A DNA stretch of 64,000 nucleotides from Hypericibacter sp963696655 (GTDB taxonomy: Bacteria > Pseudomonadota > Alphaproteobacteria > Dongiales > Dongiaceae). This document shows positions 51,118 through 59,311 of the stretch, piece after piece. Position numbers and translations under genes: made by a program. The stretch lies in the NCBI GenBank assembly GCA_963696655.1, contig CAVOLB010000078.1, forward strand, positions 15,019-79,018, read 5' to 3'. Each line of letters starts with the position of its first letter. Positions within the stretch are counted from its first letter, which is position 1. The notes under the pieces are model-generated. The model saw only the letters and a program-made list of their open reading frames with translations. It made no database searches and was not told the origin of the DNA.

Positions 51118-52323
51118 TTACGATGCCTCGACGTCGGACCAGATCCGCTCCCACTTCTCGGGCGAGGAGGGCTGATCGAACATATGCAGCTGGCTAGCCT
51201 CGCTGCTGCGATTCTGGAAGTAAAGTTCGATCTCGTTGGGCGAAAGCAGGTCGCGCAGGTCGACGGTGCCGCCATAGCCGGTGCTGCGCACCACCCGCAC
51301 GTAATTGTCCTTCTTGAGGAAGCTGTCCATCCAGTGATGCGCCAGCTCGACCCGTTCGGAATCGGCGCCCGAGCTGATCATCCAGGTATCGACCCAGCCC
51401 AGCCCGCCCTCCTTCGGTTTCAACACATGCTGGATGTCGAAGTCGAGCTTGCCGTCCTGCTTCAGCACCGTCAGATGACGATAGGTCTCGGCGAACTCGG
51501 GTGCGGCCCAGACCGCCCCGCCGCGCATCAGCCGGTCGAGCGCGTCATAGTCCTGATAGCGCGTGAGCAGCAGCTTCTTCTGCTGGATCAGGAGCTTCTT
51601 GGTCTCCTCGAGCTCGGCGTCGGTGAGATTGTAGGGATTGAAGGGGTTGCCGTCGGGCCGGGGCCCCGAGATGGTGCCGAGATTGGTCGCGGCGAGGATG
51701 CCGATCAGCGCGATGTTCTCCTCGAAGCGCGAGTTGGTCGACATCTTGCCCTTGTACTTCTCGTTCAGCAGCAGGCTGATCGAGCCGATATCGCCCGCGG
51801 CGACCTGGCTCGAATTGACCGTGATGCCGTAGCCGCCCCAGCAATTGGGCGCCGCCACTTTATGTTCGCCCGACTCGTCGGCGAGGAGCGGGAATTTCGG
51901 CGGCAGGAAGTCGGGGAACACGTTCGCCATGCTGGCGATCTTGCCGTAGTCGACCGCCTGGGTGAGGCCCTGGCGGAAATAGAGACGCGGCCAGAAGCCG
52001 TCGCCCTGGACGATATCGAAATCCTTGGTGCCGCCGACCTTCATCTTGTTGAAGGCCTCGGAATTGCCGTCGAAGAAGGTGGGCGCGAACTTGGCGCCGA
52101 ACTTCGATTCGAATTCGGCGATGGTCTCGTTGATGGCGTAGGGCTGCCACATCAGCAGCCGGAGGGTCGGCGTCGCCGCCTCGGCGTTGCTGATGAAGGG
52201 CGCCATCGGACGGAAGGCCAATCCCGCACCGGCGATCGCTGCGCCCTTGAGGAGCGCCCGGCGGGTGGTGCCGACGCGGCGCGCCGGTGATGCAATGCGC
52301 AGTCTCGTATGAGAAATCGACAT
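51118..52323 (-). CDS. Tat-exported substrate-binding protein of a PotABCD-like ABC importer
   Basis: A 401-residue periplasmic binding protein with a twin-arginine signal (TTRRALLKGAAIAGAG). The mature part starts ATPTLRLLMWQPYA and continues with FESKFGAKFAPTFFDGNSE, the fold of the PotD/extracellular solute-binding family 1. ATG 52323 has AGGGAGAG upstream. It is the first gene of the importer operon, divergent from a DeoR regulator with a 248-bp gap between. With the sugar-kinase and aldolase genes beyond that regulator, the ligand may be a sugar derivative rather than a polyamine; this is inference. Confidence 0.9.
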   Translation of the reverse strand: MSISHTRLRIASPARRVGTTRRALLKGAAIAGAGLAFRPMAPFISNAEAATPTLRLLMWQPYAINETIAEFESKFGAKFAPTFFDGNSEAFNKMKVGGTKDFDIVQGDGFWPRLYFRQGLTQAVDYGKIASMANVFPDFLPPKFPLLADESGEHKVAAPNCWGGYGITVNSSQVAAGDIGSISLLLNEKYKGKMSTNSRFEENIALIGILAATNLGTISGPRPDGNPFNPYNLTDAELEETKKLLIQQKKLLLTRYQDYDALDRLMRGGAVWAAPEFAETYRHLTVLKQDGKLDFDIQHVLKPKEGGLGWVDTWMISSGADSERVELAHHWMDSFLKKDNYVRVVRSTGYGGTVDLRDLLSPNEIELYFQNRSSEASQLHMFDQPSSPEKWERIWSDVEAS

Positions 52324-52391
52324 GGCGTTCTCTCCCTGTGGGGTGCCGGCAGGCCGGCCGATGGCGTTCGCCATCTTCTTGACCTCCCCAG

Positions 52392-52420
52392 ATTGCAACA
52401 TAATTGCTACTAAATGCAAT
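52392..52420. promoter_or_regulatory. AT-rich inverted repeat in the divergent PotD/DeoR promoter
   Basis: ATTGCA at 52392-52397 and TGCAAT at 52415-52420 are exact reverse complements spaced by 17 bp, in an AT-rich island of an otherwise GC-rich region. Position and spacing suit a DeoR-family operator controlling both directions. Confidence 0.4.
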
Positions 52421-52571
52421 ATAGTGCTAAAAATGCCTCATCGAGGGACGGCGGTGCCCATTCCCTGGGCGCCGGACCGGCAGAAATCCTCGAGGGGGCA
52501 CGCACCCGAATCGCCGGCGCCGGCTATAGAGACGGGGGTGCCGGCGACGGGACGGACGAGAGGAAACAGGC

Positions 52572-53342
52572 GTGTTAGCCGAGGAACGGCAAAACCAGAT
52601 TCTGTCGATGGTGAACTCGCGCGGCTCGGTGTCGATCACCGAGATCCAGCGCAAGCTCAAGGTATCGCGCGAGACCGTGCGCCGCGACCTGCTGCTGCTG
52701 GCCGAGCGCAACCGGCTGCGCAAGACCCATGGTGGCGCCCTCTCGCTCGAGCGCAACGAGCCCGAGATCGAGGTGCGCCAGGTCACCAATGTCGAGGGCA
52801 AGCGCGCCATGGGGCGGCTCGCGGCCAGCCTCGTCCCCGACGGCGCGTCGGTGATCCTCGCCAGCGGCACCACCATGCATAGCGTGGCCGATGCGCTGCT
52901 GGCGCGCGAGGGCCTCACCATCTTCACCAACAGCATATCGAGCTGCAGCAAGCTCGTCGGGCACAACAAGAACCGCGTCTATATGCTGGGCGGCGAGGTG
53001 CAGCCCGCGAACGGGGCCACGCTGGGCCGCGACGCCACCACCATGCTGACGCATTACTTCGCCGATTTCGTCTTCATCGGCGCCGGCGCCATCTCGCCCG
53101 CGGGCTGGCTCATGGACTACACCCGCGAGGAAGGCGAGCTGCACAGCCTGATGCTGCAATCCGCGCGCACGCCGGTCGTGGTCGCCGACCACACCAAGTT
53201 CAACCGCTACGCTCCGGTCCGCGTCGATAATTTCGACAAGGTCACGCATCTGGTGACCGACCGGCGCCCGGACCCCGCCACCGCCGCCACGCTTGCCAAT
53301 CTGCCGCTCGAGCTGCTCGTGGTGGGCAGCGAGAATTCATGA
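52572..53342 (+). CDS. DeoR/GlpR-family transcriptional regulator
   Basis: A 256-residue regulator. The N-terminal DeoR helix-turn-helix is MLAEERQNQILSMVNSRGSVSITEIQRKLKVSRETVRRDLLLL; the C-terminal sugar-phosphate-sensing domain contains VILASGTTM and GGEVQPANGATLG. It starts with GTG at 52572. DeoR proteins usually repress sugar catabolic operons and respond to a phosphorylated intermediate, which fits the downstream aldolase and kinase genes and the divergent importer. Confidence 0.92.
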   Translation: MLAEERQNQILSMVNSRGSVSITEIQRKLKVSRETVRRDLLLLAERNRLRKTHGGALSLERNEPEIEVRQVTNVEGKRAMGRLAASLVPDGASVILASGTTMHSVADALLAREGLTIFTNSISSCSKLVGHNKNRVYMLGGEVQPANGATLGRDATTMLTHYFADFVFIGAGAISPAGWLMDYTREEGELHSLMLQSARTPVVVADHTKFNRYAPVRVDNFDKVTHLVTDRRPDPATAATLANLPLELLVVGSENS

Positions 53343-53405
53343 GACCCGCCGCCCGCGACCGGTTCCGGACGGCCAGGTCACCGCATTTCTGATTGGAGAC
53401 GAAAG

Positions 53406-54071
53406 ATGAAGCATGAAGCCCTGCGGCGGGAAATCGTCGCCGCCTGCATCAACATGAACGCCCGCGGCATCAATCAGGGCACGTCGGGCAATATCAGCGT
53501 GCGTGTGCCCGAAGGTTTCCTGATCACGCCCTCGGGCATGACCTATGAGGAGACCAAGCCCGGCGACATCGTGGTGATGCATCTCGACGGCACCCATGAA
53601 GGCAAGCGCAAGCCCTCCAGCGAATGGCGCTTCCATCGCGACCTGATGAAGACGCGCCCCGAGGTCGGTGCCGTGGTCCATACCCATTCGATGTTCGCGG
53701 CCACCCTCTCCTGTCTGCATCTCGACATTCCGGCGGTGCATTACATGATCGCCGCCACGGGCGGCAGCAAGATCCGCTGCGCACCCTATGCGACCTATGG
53801 CACGCAGGAGACCGCGGACAATGCGCTGAAGGCGCTCAAAGGCAGCCTCGCCTGCCTGCTCGCCAATCACGGCATGATCGTGCTGGGCCCCAACCTCAAG
53901 AAGGCGATGTGGCTCGCGGTCGAGGTCGAGACCCTGGCGGCGCAATATTGGCGGGCACTGCAGGTCGGCAAGCCGAAGATCCTGCCCGACGCCGAGATCC
54001 AGCGGGTGATCGAGAAGTTCCGCGGCTACGGCCAGACGAAAGCGGAACCGGTCTCGGGCTCCTGCTGCTGA
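53406..54071 (+). CDS. Class II aldolase (fuculose-1-phosphate aldolase-like)
   Basis: A 221-residue zinc aldolase of the FucA/AraD family. Catalytic Glu73 in SSEWRFH, zinc ligands His92 and His94 in VHTHS and His155 in ANHGM are all present, with GTSGNIS near residue 25 as the phosphate-binding region. It cleaves a sugar-1- or ketose-phosphate retro-aldol style to DHAP and an aldehyde, or is an epimerase/decarboxylase relative. The start follows GGAGACGAAAG. It leads the aldolase-kinase-dehydrogenase operon after DeoR. Confidence 0.92.
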   Translation: MKHEALRREIVAACINMNARGINQGTSGNISVRVPEGFLITPSGMTYEETKPGDIVVMHLDGTHEGKRKPSSEWRFHRDLMKTRPEVGAVVHTHSMFAATLSCLHLDIPAVHYMIAATGGSKIRCAPYATYGTQETADNALKALKGSLACLLANHGMIVLGPNLKKAMWLAVEVETLAAQYWRALQVGKPKILPDAEIQRVIEKFRGYGQTKAEPVSGSCC

Positions 54072-54106
54072 GAGACGAAGGCTCGGGAGCGATACGGGAT
54101 GCGATC

Positions 54107-55570
54107 ATGATCGTCGGCGTCGATGTCGGCACGCAGAGCCTCAAAGCGGTGGCCGCCGACTCCGCCCTGGCGCTCCGCGGTCGCGCCGCCGAAGCCTACA
54201 AGCCGAGCTTTCCGCAGCCGGGCTGGGCCGAGCAGCATCCGGGCCTGTGGGAACGGGCGCTGGGTCCCGCGATCGCGGCCGCCCTGGCGCAGGCCGGCGT
54301 CGAACCCCACCAGATCGAGGCCCTCGGCATCTGCGGCCAGCTCGACGGTTGCGTGCCGGTCGATGACAAGGGGCAGGCCACCGGCCCTTGCCTCATCTGG
54401 ATCGACCGGCGCGCCGAGGCGCAAACCGCGTCGGTCTCGGCCGCGGCCGTGCGTGCCACCGGCGGGCTGGTGCTCGATGCCAGCCATATGGCGGCCAAGA
54501 TCAGCTGGCTCAAGCAGCAGGGCGATCCCTCGATCCGCCGCTTCCATCAGCCGGTTTCCTATCTGGTCGAGCGGCTGACCGGCCGCGCGGTCATGGATCA
54601 CGCGCTGGCCTCGACCAGCATGGTCTATTCGCTGAAGGATCGCCGCTACGACCCGGCCCTCCTCGGCCTGTTCGGAATCGAGGAGCGCGAATTGCCGCCG
54701 CTGGCCGAGGCCGCGGAGGCCGCCGGAGCGCTGACGTCGCAAGGCGCGGCGCTTACGGGACTGCCGGCCGGCATTCCTGTGGCCGTCGGCACCGGCGACG
54801 ATTTTTCGACGACGCTGGGCGCCGGCGTCATCGATCCCGGCCCGGTCGTGGTGGTGCTGGGCACGGGCGAGGTGGTCGGTGCGATCCACCGCGAGCCCCT
54901 CATCGACCAAGCGAGCCTGGTCGAGACCCATGCCTATCCGGGGGGCGCCTATCTGATCGAGAATCCCGGCTGGCTTTGCGGCGGCGCGCTGGTCTGGCTC
55001 AAGGAGCTCCTGGGCATCGCCAGCTTCGCGGCGCTCGATGAGCTGGCGGCCGAAGCGCCGCCCGGTGCCGACGGGCTGCTGTTCCTTCCGGCGCTGACCG
55101 GCGCCATGGCCCCCGAATGGGTCCCAGGCGCACGCGGCTGTTTCTACGGGCTGACGCCCTCGCATGGCCGCGCCCATTGGGCGCGCGCGCTGCTCGAAGG
55201 CTGCGCCTTCGCCATGCGCGACGTGACCGACCGGCTGGCGCAGATGGGGCTCCGAACCAACTCGCTGCTGCTCCTGGGCGGCGGCGCCCGCAGCCGGATC
55301 TGGGGCCAGATCCGTGCCGATCTGACGGGATTGCCCGTGCAATGGCCGCGCGAGATCGACAGCTCGCCGATCGGCGCCGCCATGCTGGCGGCGGTCGCCT
55401 CCGGGCGCATCGCCGATCTGCGGCAGGCGGCGGCACTGGTCAGCGGCACGCGGCAGACCCTGCAGCCGGTGCCGGGCCGGAAGGCCGTCTACGAGGACGC
55501 CTATGCGCGCTATCGCCGCCTTTTCGCGGCGCTCAAACCCCTCTACGAACCGGCCCTGCCGGCGCGATGA
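54107..55570 (+). CDS. FGGY-family carbohydrate kinase (xylulokinase-like)
   Basis: A 487-residue sugar kinase of the FGGY family. IVGVDVGTQSLKAV is the phosphate-1 motif, CGQLDGCVPVD the sugar-contact loop, VAVGTGDDFSTTLG the catalytic Asp region and LLLGGGARSRIWGQIRADLTG the adenosine motif. ATG 54107 has GGGA at suitable distance. It probably phosphorylates a ketopentose or similar sugar before the aldolase cleaves it. The family spans xylulose, ribulose, fuculose and erythritol kinases, so the substrate is not fixed. The gene ends 23 bp before the dehydrogenase gene. Confidence 0.9.
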   Translation: MIVGVDVGTQSLKAVAADSALALRGRAAEAYKPSFPQPGWAEQHPGLWERALGPAIAAALAQAGVEPHQIEALGICGQLDGCVPVDDKGQATGPCLIWIDRRAEAQTASVSAAAVRATGGLVLDASHMAAKISWLKQQGDPSIRRFHQPVSYLVERLTGRAVMDHALASTSMVYSLKDRRYDPALLGLFGIEERELPPLAEAAEAAGALTSQGAALTGLPAGIPVAVGTGDDFSTTLGAGVIDPGPVVVVLGTGEVVGAIHREPLIDQASLVETHAYPGGAYLIENPGWLCGGALVWLKELLGIASFAALDELAAEAPPGADGLLFLPALTGAMAPEWVPGARGCFYGLTPSHGRAHWARALLEGCAFAMRDVTDRLAQMGLRTNSLLLLGGGARSRIWGQIRADLTGLPVQWPREIDSSPIGAAMLAAVASGRIADLRQAAALVSGTRQTLQPVPGRKAVYEDAYARYRRLFAALKPLYEPALPAR

Positions 55571-55592
55571 CGGACTTCAGGAGTTGGACGCG

Positions 55593-56894
55593 GTGACACA
55601 GGATATTCTCGCGCAGATCGTCTCGGGCACCTATCCGGACCCCGATGGCGGCTCGCCGCTCCAGGTGGCGACGCGGTCGGTCGTGATGGCGCGATCGCTT
55701 GCCGGCAATGAGGGCGAGCTGGTGGCGCCGCTGGGTCTGGGGCCTCGTCTCGCCGTCGTGAGCGACCGCACCACGCATGGCGTGCTCGGCGCGCGCGTGG
55801 AGCGCGCGCTCGCGGCCAAAGGCGAGGTGGTGAGCGTGATCCTGCCGAACCGTCCCCATCCCGACAGCGAAACCGTCGCCACGATCCGCGAGGCGACCGC
55901 GAGCGCCGATGCGCTGGTCGCGGTGGGCTCGGGCTCGATCAACGATCTCTGCAAATATGCGAGCGCCCAGGACCGCAAGCCCTATGTCGTGTTCGGCACC
56001 GCGCCCTCGATGAACGGCTATACCTCGGTCAACGCCGCCATCACGGTCCATGGCCACAAGAAGTCGCTGACGGCGCATGCACCCATCGGCGCCTTCATGG
56101 ATCTCTCGGTCATGGCGGCGGCACCCGTGCGCATGATCCGCTCGGGCCTGGGCGATTCGCTCTGCCGCCCGACCGCCCAGGCCGACTGGCTCCTCGCCCA
56201 TCTGCTGTTCGACCAGCCCTATCGCACCATGCCCTTCGTGCTCCTCGCGGCGGACGAGCTGCCGATGCTGGAGGAAACCGATGCGCTGGTCGCGGGCGAC
56301 ATCGCGGCGATGGAGCGGCTGGTGCGCACGCTCCTGCTCTCAGGCTTCGGCACCGCGATCCATGGCAACAGCCAGCCGGCGAGCCAGGGCGAGCATCTCG
56401 TCAGCCATTATGCCGACATGCTGGGCGACCATGGCTGGCCCGCCTCCTTCCATGGCGAGCAGATCGGCGTCACCACGCTCAGCATGGCGCGCCTGCAGGA
56501 AGCGATGCTGGACGGGCCGCCGCCCAAGCTCGCCCCCGACCGCAACAGCGAGGCCGATTTCGTCGAGCGCTTCGGCGAGGCCATCGGCAAATCCTGCTGG
56601 GCCGAGTTCGCGCAGAAGCGGCTCGACGGCCCCCGCGCCGCCGCGCTCAACCAGCGCATCGCCGAGCGCTGGCAGCGCATCCGCGCCACCATCGCCGAGG
56701 TGATCTATCCGGTGTCGCTGCTGGAAAAGGCGCTCTCCCGCGCGAACGCGCCGATGAAGCCGCAGGATATCGGCTGGCCCGAGCCCTTCTACCGGACGGC
56801 ACTGCGCCACGCGCGCGAGATCCGCAACCGCTACACCTTCCTCGATCTCGCCGCCGACAGCGGCCGGCTCGAGAAGCTCGCGGAGAGGATCTGA
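55593..56894 (+). CDS. sn-glycerol-1-phosphate dehydrogenase-like (AraM/EgsA family)
   Basis: A 433-residue iron/zinc-dependent alcohol dehydrogenase of the AraM/EgsA family. It has VAVGSGSINDLCKYAS (NAD-binding GGS-like loop) and GTAPSMNGYTSVNAAIT, and later SQPASQGEHLVSHYADML with conserved His and Asp for metal. Family members reduce DHAP to sn-glycerol-1-phosphate; here it may instead use another short-chain phosphate. Start is GTG 55593, preceded by AGGAG. It may recycle the DHAP produced by the aldolase, but that pathway is inferred. Confidence 0.87.
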   Translation: MTQDILAQIVSGTYPDPDGGSPLQVATRSVVMARSLAGNEGELVAPLGLGPRLAVVSDRTTHGVLGARVERALAAKGEVVSVILPNRPHPDSETVATIREATASADALVAVGSGSINDLCKYASAQDRKPYVVFGTAPSMNGYTSVNAAITVHGHKKSLTAHAPIGAFMDLSVMAAAPVRMIRSGLGDSLCRPTAQADWLLAHLLFDQPYRTMPFVLLAADELPMLEETDALVAGDIAAMERLVRTLLLSGFGTAIHGNSQPASQGEHLVSHYADMLGDHGWPASFHGEQIGVTTLSMARLQEAMLDGPPPKLAPDRNSEADFVERFGEAIGKSCWAEFAQKRLDGPRAAALNQRIAERWQRIRATIAEVIYPVSLLEKALSRANAPMKPQDIGWPEPFYRTALRHAREIRNRYTFLDLAADSGRLEKLAERI

Positions 56895-56917
56895 AGCGAG
56901 AGTTGATGAATCTCTGT

Positions 56918-57009
56918 CCCCTCCCCCGGAACGGGGGAGGGCCAGGGAGGGGGAAGACGCGATACCGAGTCATCCCCCTCCCTAACCCTCCCCCACAAGG
57001 GGGGAGGGG
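56918..57009. repeat. C/G-rich palindromic intergenic repeat
   Basis: Three adjacent stem-loops lie in the 141-bp convergent gap. Stem 1: CCCTCCCCC (56919-56927) with GGGGGAGGG (56933-56941). Stem 2: 11-bp arms at 56944-56954 and 56973-56983. Stem 3: CCCTCCCCC (56986-56994) with GGGGGAGGG (57000-57008). This type of mosaic repeat is common between genes in alphaproteobacteria. It probably stops transcription from both sides. Confidence 0.75.
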
Positions 57010-57035
57010 ATCGAATTTGCTTTCCTTCGTCTGCC

Positions 57036-57956
57036 CTAGACGCTTTCTTCGCCGAGCTTCGCGGGGAATCCGGGCGCGCGCAGATCGGTCTTGAGCGCGT
57101 CTTCCAGAAGCTTCACCACCTGAGTCGACCAGGCGTCCCCGCCATAGGTCTGCTGCGCCTGCTTGAAGATCTGCTGGGTCAGGCCCGCGAGTGCCAGCGG
57201 CACGCGGAACTCCTGGCCGAACTTCATCGCGAAGCCCAGATCCTTCAGCGCCAGATCCATGGTGAAGCCGATATCGTAGCTGCCATTGAGGATGAGCTGG
57301 CCCTCGGTCTCATGCACGAAGCTGTTGCCCGAGCTGGCGGCGATCGCATGGTAGGATTTCGCCAGATCGAGTCCGCCGCGCTTGGCCAGCATCAGCGCCT
57401 CGCCCGCCGCCACCAGATGGATGAAGGCCAGCATGTTGGTGATGACCTTGATGATCGAGGCCGATCCCAGCGGACCCATATGGAAGATCTCGCCGCCCAT
57501 CGCCTGCAGCGCCGGCCGGTGCAGTTGGAAAAGGTCCTTCTCGCCGCCGGCGAGGATGGTGATGTCGCCGGTGGCGGCGCGATGAACGCCGCCCGTCACC
57601 GGGGCCTCCAGCACCGAGATGCCGCGCGGGGCCGCCAGCGCCGCGAGGGTCATGATGTCGTCACGGCCGAGCGTGCTCATCTCGATCCAGGTCCCGCCGG
57701 GCCGCAGGCCTTCGAGGATTCCGCCCGGCCCCGCCAGCACGCTGCGCGACACCGCCGGCGAAGGCAGGCAGGTCAGGACCGCGTCGCAACCGTCGGCCAG
57801 CTCGCGGGGGCTTTCGGCCCAGCGGGCACCCAGGGCCAGATGGCGCTGCGCCGCCGATCGGTCGATGTCATAGACGGTGACCGCAAAGCCCGCCTTGAGC
57901 AGGCTGGCCGCCAGATGGCCACCCAGATGGCCGAGCCCGATATAACCGTACTGCAT
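57036..57956 (-). CDS. 3-hydroxyisobutyrate dehydrogenase-family oxidoreductase
   Basis: A 306-residue NAD(P)-dependent beta-hydroxyacid dehydrogenase. The Rossmann start is QYGYIGLGHLGGHLA, then MSTLGRDD and the PVTGGVHRAATGDITILAGG block of the family. Catalytic Lys is in GSASIIKVITNML. It would oxidise a hydroxy acid such as 3-hydroxyisobutyrate, tartronate semialdehyde or a sugar-acid intermediate. It lies 13 bp downstream of the mandelate-racemase-family gene, forming an acid-sugar degradation pair. The exact substrate is not visible. Confidence 0.88.
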   Translation of the reverse strand: MQYGYIGLGHLGGHLAASLLKAGFAVTVYDIDRSAAQRHLALGARWAESPRELADGCDAVLTCLPSPAVSRSVLAGPGGILEGLRPGGTWIEMSTLGRDDIMTLAALAAPRGISVLEAPVTGGVHRAATGDITILAGGEKDLFQLHRPALQAMGGEIFHMGPLGSASIIKVITNMLAFIHLVAAGEALMLAKRGGLDLAKSYHAIAASSGNSFVHETEGQLILNGSYDIGFTMDLALKDLGFAMKFGQEFRVPLALAGLTQQIFKQAQQTYGGDAWSTQVVKLLEDALKTDLRAPGFPAKLGEESV

Positions 57957-57969
57957 GATGATGCTCCGC

Positions 57970-59187
57970 CTATTGCCGGCCGTAGCCGTCGATCGGCCGA
58001 TAGGTCGGCACGAGATGGAGATCGCTGCCCTTCCAGGGATGGGCGAGCGCCACGGCCTCGTCCAGCTCGATGCCGAGGCCCGGCTCGGTCGGCGGGATCA
58101 CATAGCCGTCTTCCCAGCGGATCCCCTTCTTCAGGATCTTGGCGTGGAAGCCGTCCCAGCGCTCGATGCTCTCGAGCACGAGGAAGTTCGGGATCGCCGC
58201 CGAGAGATGGACGTTGGCGGCCCCTTCCACCGGACCGCAATAGAGATGCGGCGCCACTTGCGCGTAGAAGGTCTCGGCCATGCCGGCGATCTTCTTCGCC
58301 TCCAGCAGGCCGCCGACGCGGCCCAGCGCCATCTGCAGGATCGAGGCCGCGCCCAGCTCGAGCACGCGCTTGAACTCGTACTTCGTCGTGAGGCGCTCGC
58401 CGGTCGCAATCGGGATCGTGGTCTGGCGCGCGACCTTCGCCATCTCCTCCGGCATCTCCGGCGGCGTCGGCTCCTCGAACCACAGGGGATCGTAAGGCTC
58501 GATCGCGCGCGCCAGGCGGATGGCGCCGGCGCTGGTGAACTGTCCGTGGGTCCCGAACAGCAGATCGGCCTTGGTGCCGACCGCCTCGCGAATCCGCTTG
58601 CAGAAGAGCGCCGAGCGCTCAATCCCTTCGAGGCTGGGCTGGCGCGGATCGAAGGTCGAGTAGGCGCCGGCCGGGTCGAATTTCAGCGCGGTGAAGCCCA
58701 TCGCCAGATAGTCGAGCGCGCGCGCGGCCGCCGCATCCGGGTCGTAATAGACCGGCGAATTGGAATAGGCGCCACCATCCTCGGGGCGCGGATAGATGTA
58801 GGTGTAGCTGCGGAGCCGCTCATGCACCTTGCCGCCGAGCAGCTCATAGACCGGCTTGCCCAGCGCCTTGCCGTTGATGTCCCAGAGCGCGGTCTCGAGG
58901 CCCGACAGCACACCCATCAGCGAGATATCGGGGCGCATCGAATAGCCGCGGCCATGGACATTGCGCCAGAGCGTCTCGATCCGGAACGTGTCCATGCCCA
59001 GGACATGGCGCTCGAACACGTCCTTGATCATCTCGACGATGACCTCGGGCTTGAAGGTCGCGTTATAGACCTCGCCGATACCCTCGATACCATTGTCGGT
59101 GATCAGCTTGACGAAGATGAAATAGCGCCCGCCCGCCAGCGGCGGTGGATTGCCGACCACGAAAGTCTTCAGATCGGTGATCTTCAT
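57970..59187 (-). CDS. Mandelate racemase/muconate-lactonizing enzyme family protein (sugar-acid dehydratase-like)
   Basis: A 405-residue enolase-superfamily enzyme. The N-terminal capping domain starts MKITDLKTFVVGNPPP; the barrel has the KFDP Lys-containing loop (ALKFDPAGAY), a metal-binding run with WFEEPTPPE and ATGERLTTKYEF, and a later His (VAPHLYCGPVEGA). This arrangement is like the galactonate/gluconate dehydratases and D-galactarolactone-type members. ATG 59187 has AGAGG upstream. It follows the binding-protein gene by about 124 bp and precedes the oxidoreductase gene, suggesting uptake then dehydration of an aldonic or uronic acid. Confidence 0.87.
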   Translation of the reverse strand: MKITDLKTFVVGNPPPLAGGRYFIFVKLITDNGIEGIGEVYNATFKPEVIVEMIKDVFERHVLGMDTFRIETLWRNVHGRGYSMRPDISLMGVLSGLETALWDINGKALGKPVYELLGGKVHERLRSYTYIYPRPEDGGAYSNSPVYYDPDAAAARALDYLAMGFTALKFDPAGAYSTFDPRQPSLEGIERSALFCKRIREAVGTKADLLFGTHGQFTSAGAIRLARAIEPYDPLWFEEPTPPEMPEEMAKVARQTTIPIATGERLTTKYEFKRVLELGAASILQMALGRVGGLLEAKKIAGMAETFYAQVAPHLYCGPVEGAANVHLSAAIPNFLVLESIERWDGFHAKILKKGIRWEDGYVIPPTEPGLGIELDEAVALAHPWKGSDLHLVPTYRPIDGYGRQ

Positions 59188-59311
59188 GTCGTGCCTCTTT
59201 CGGCGCAAAGATTCAGCGTTCGCCGCAATCCCGAGCGATGCGGCGCCAGTAGGGGGTCCGGTCGCAGCGACCTGGCCGGCGAACCGGACCCCGATTGCCG
59301 TCAATCCGCGC

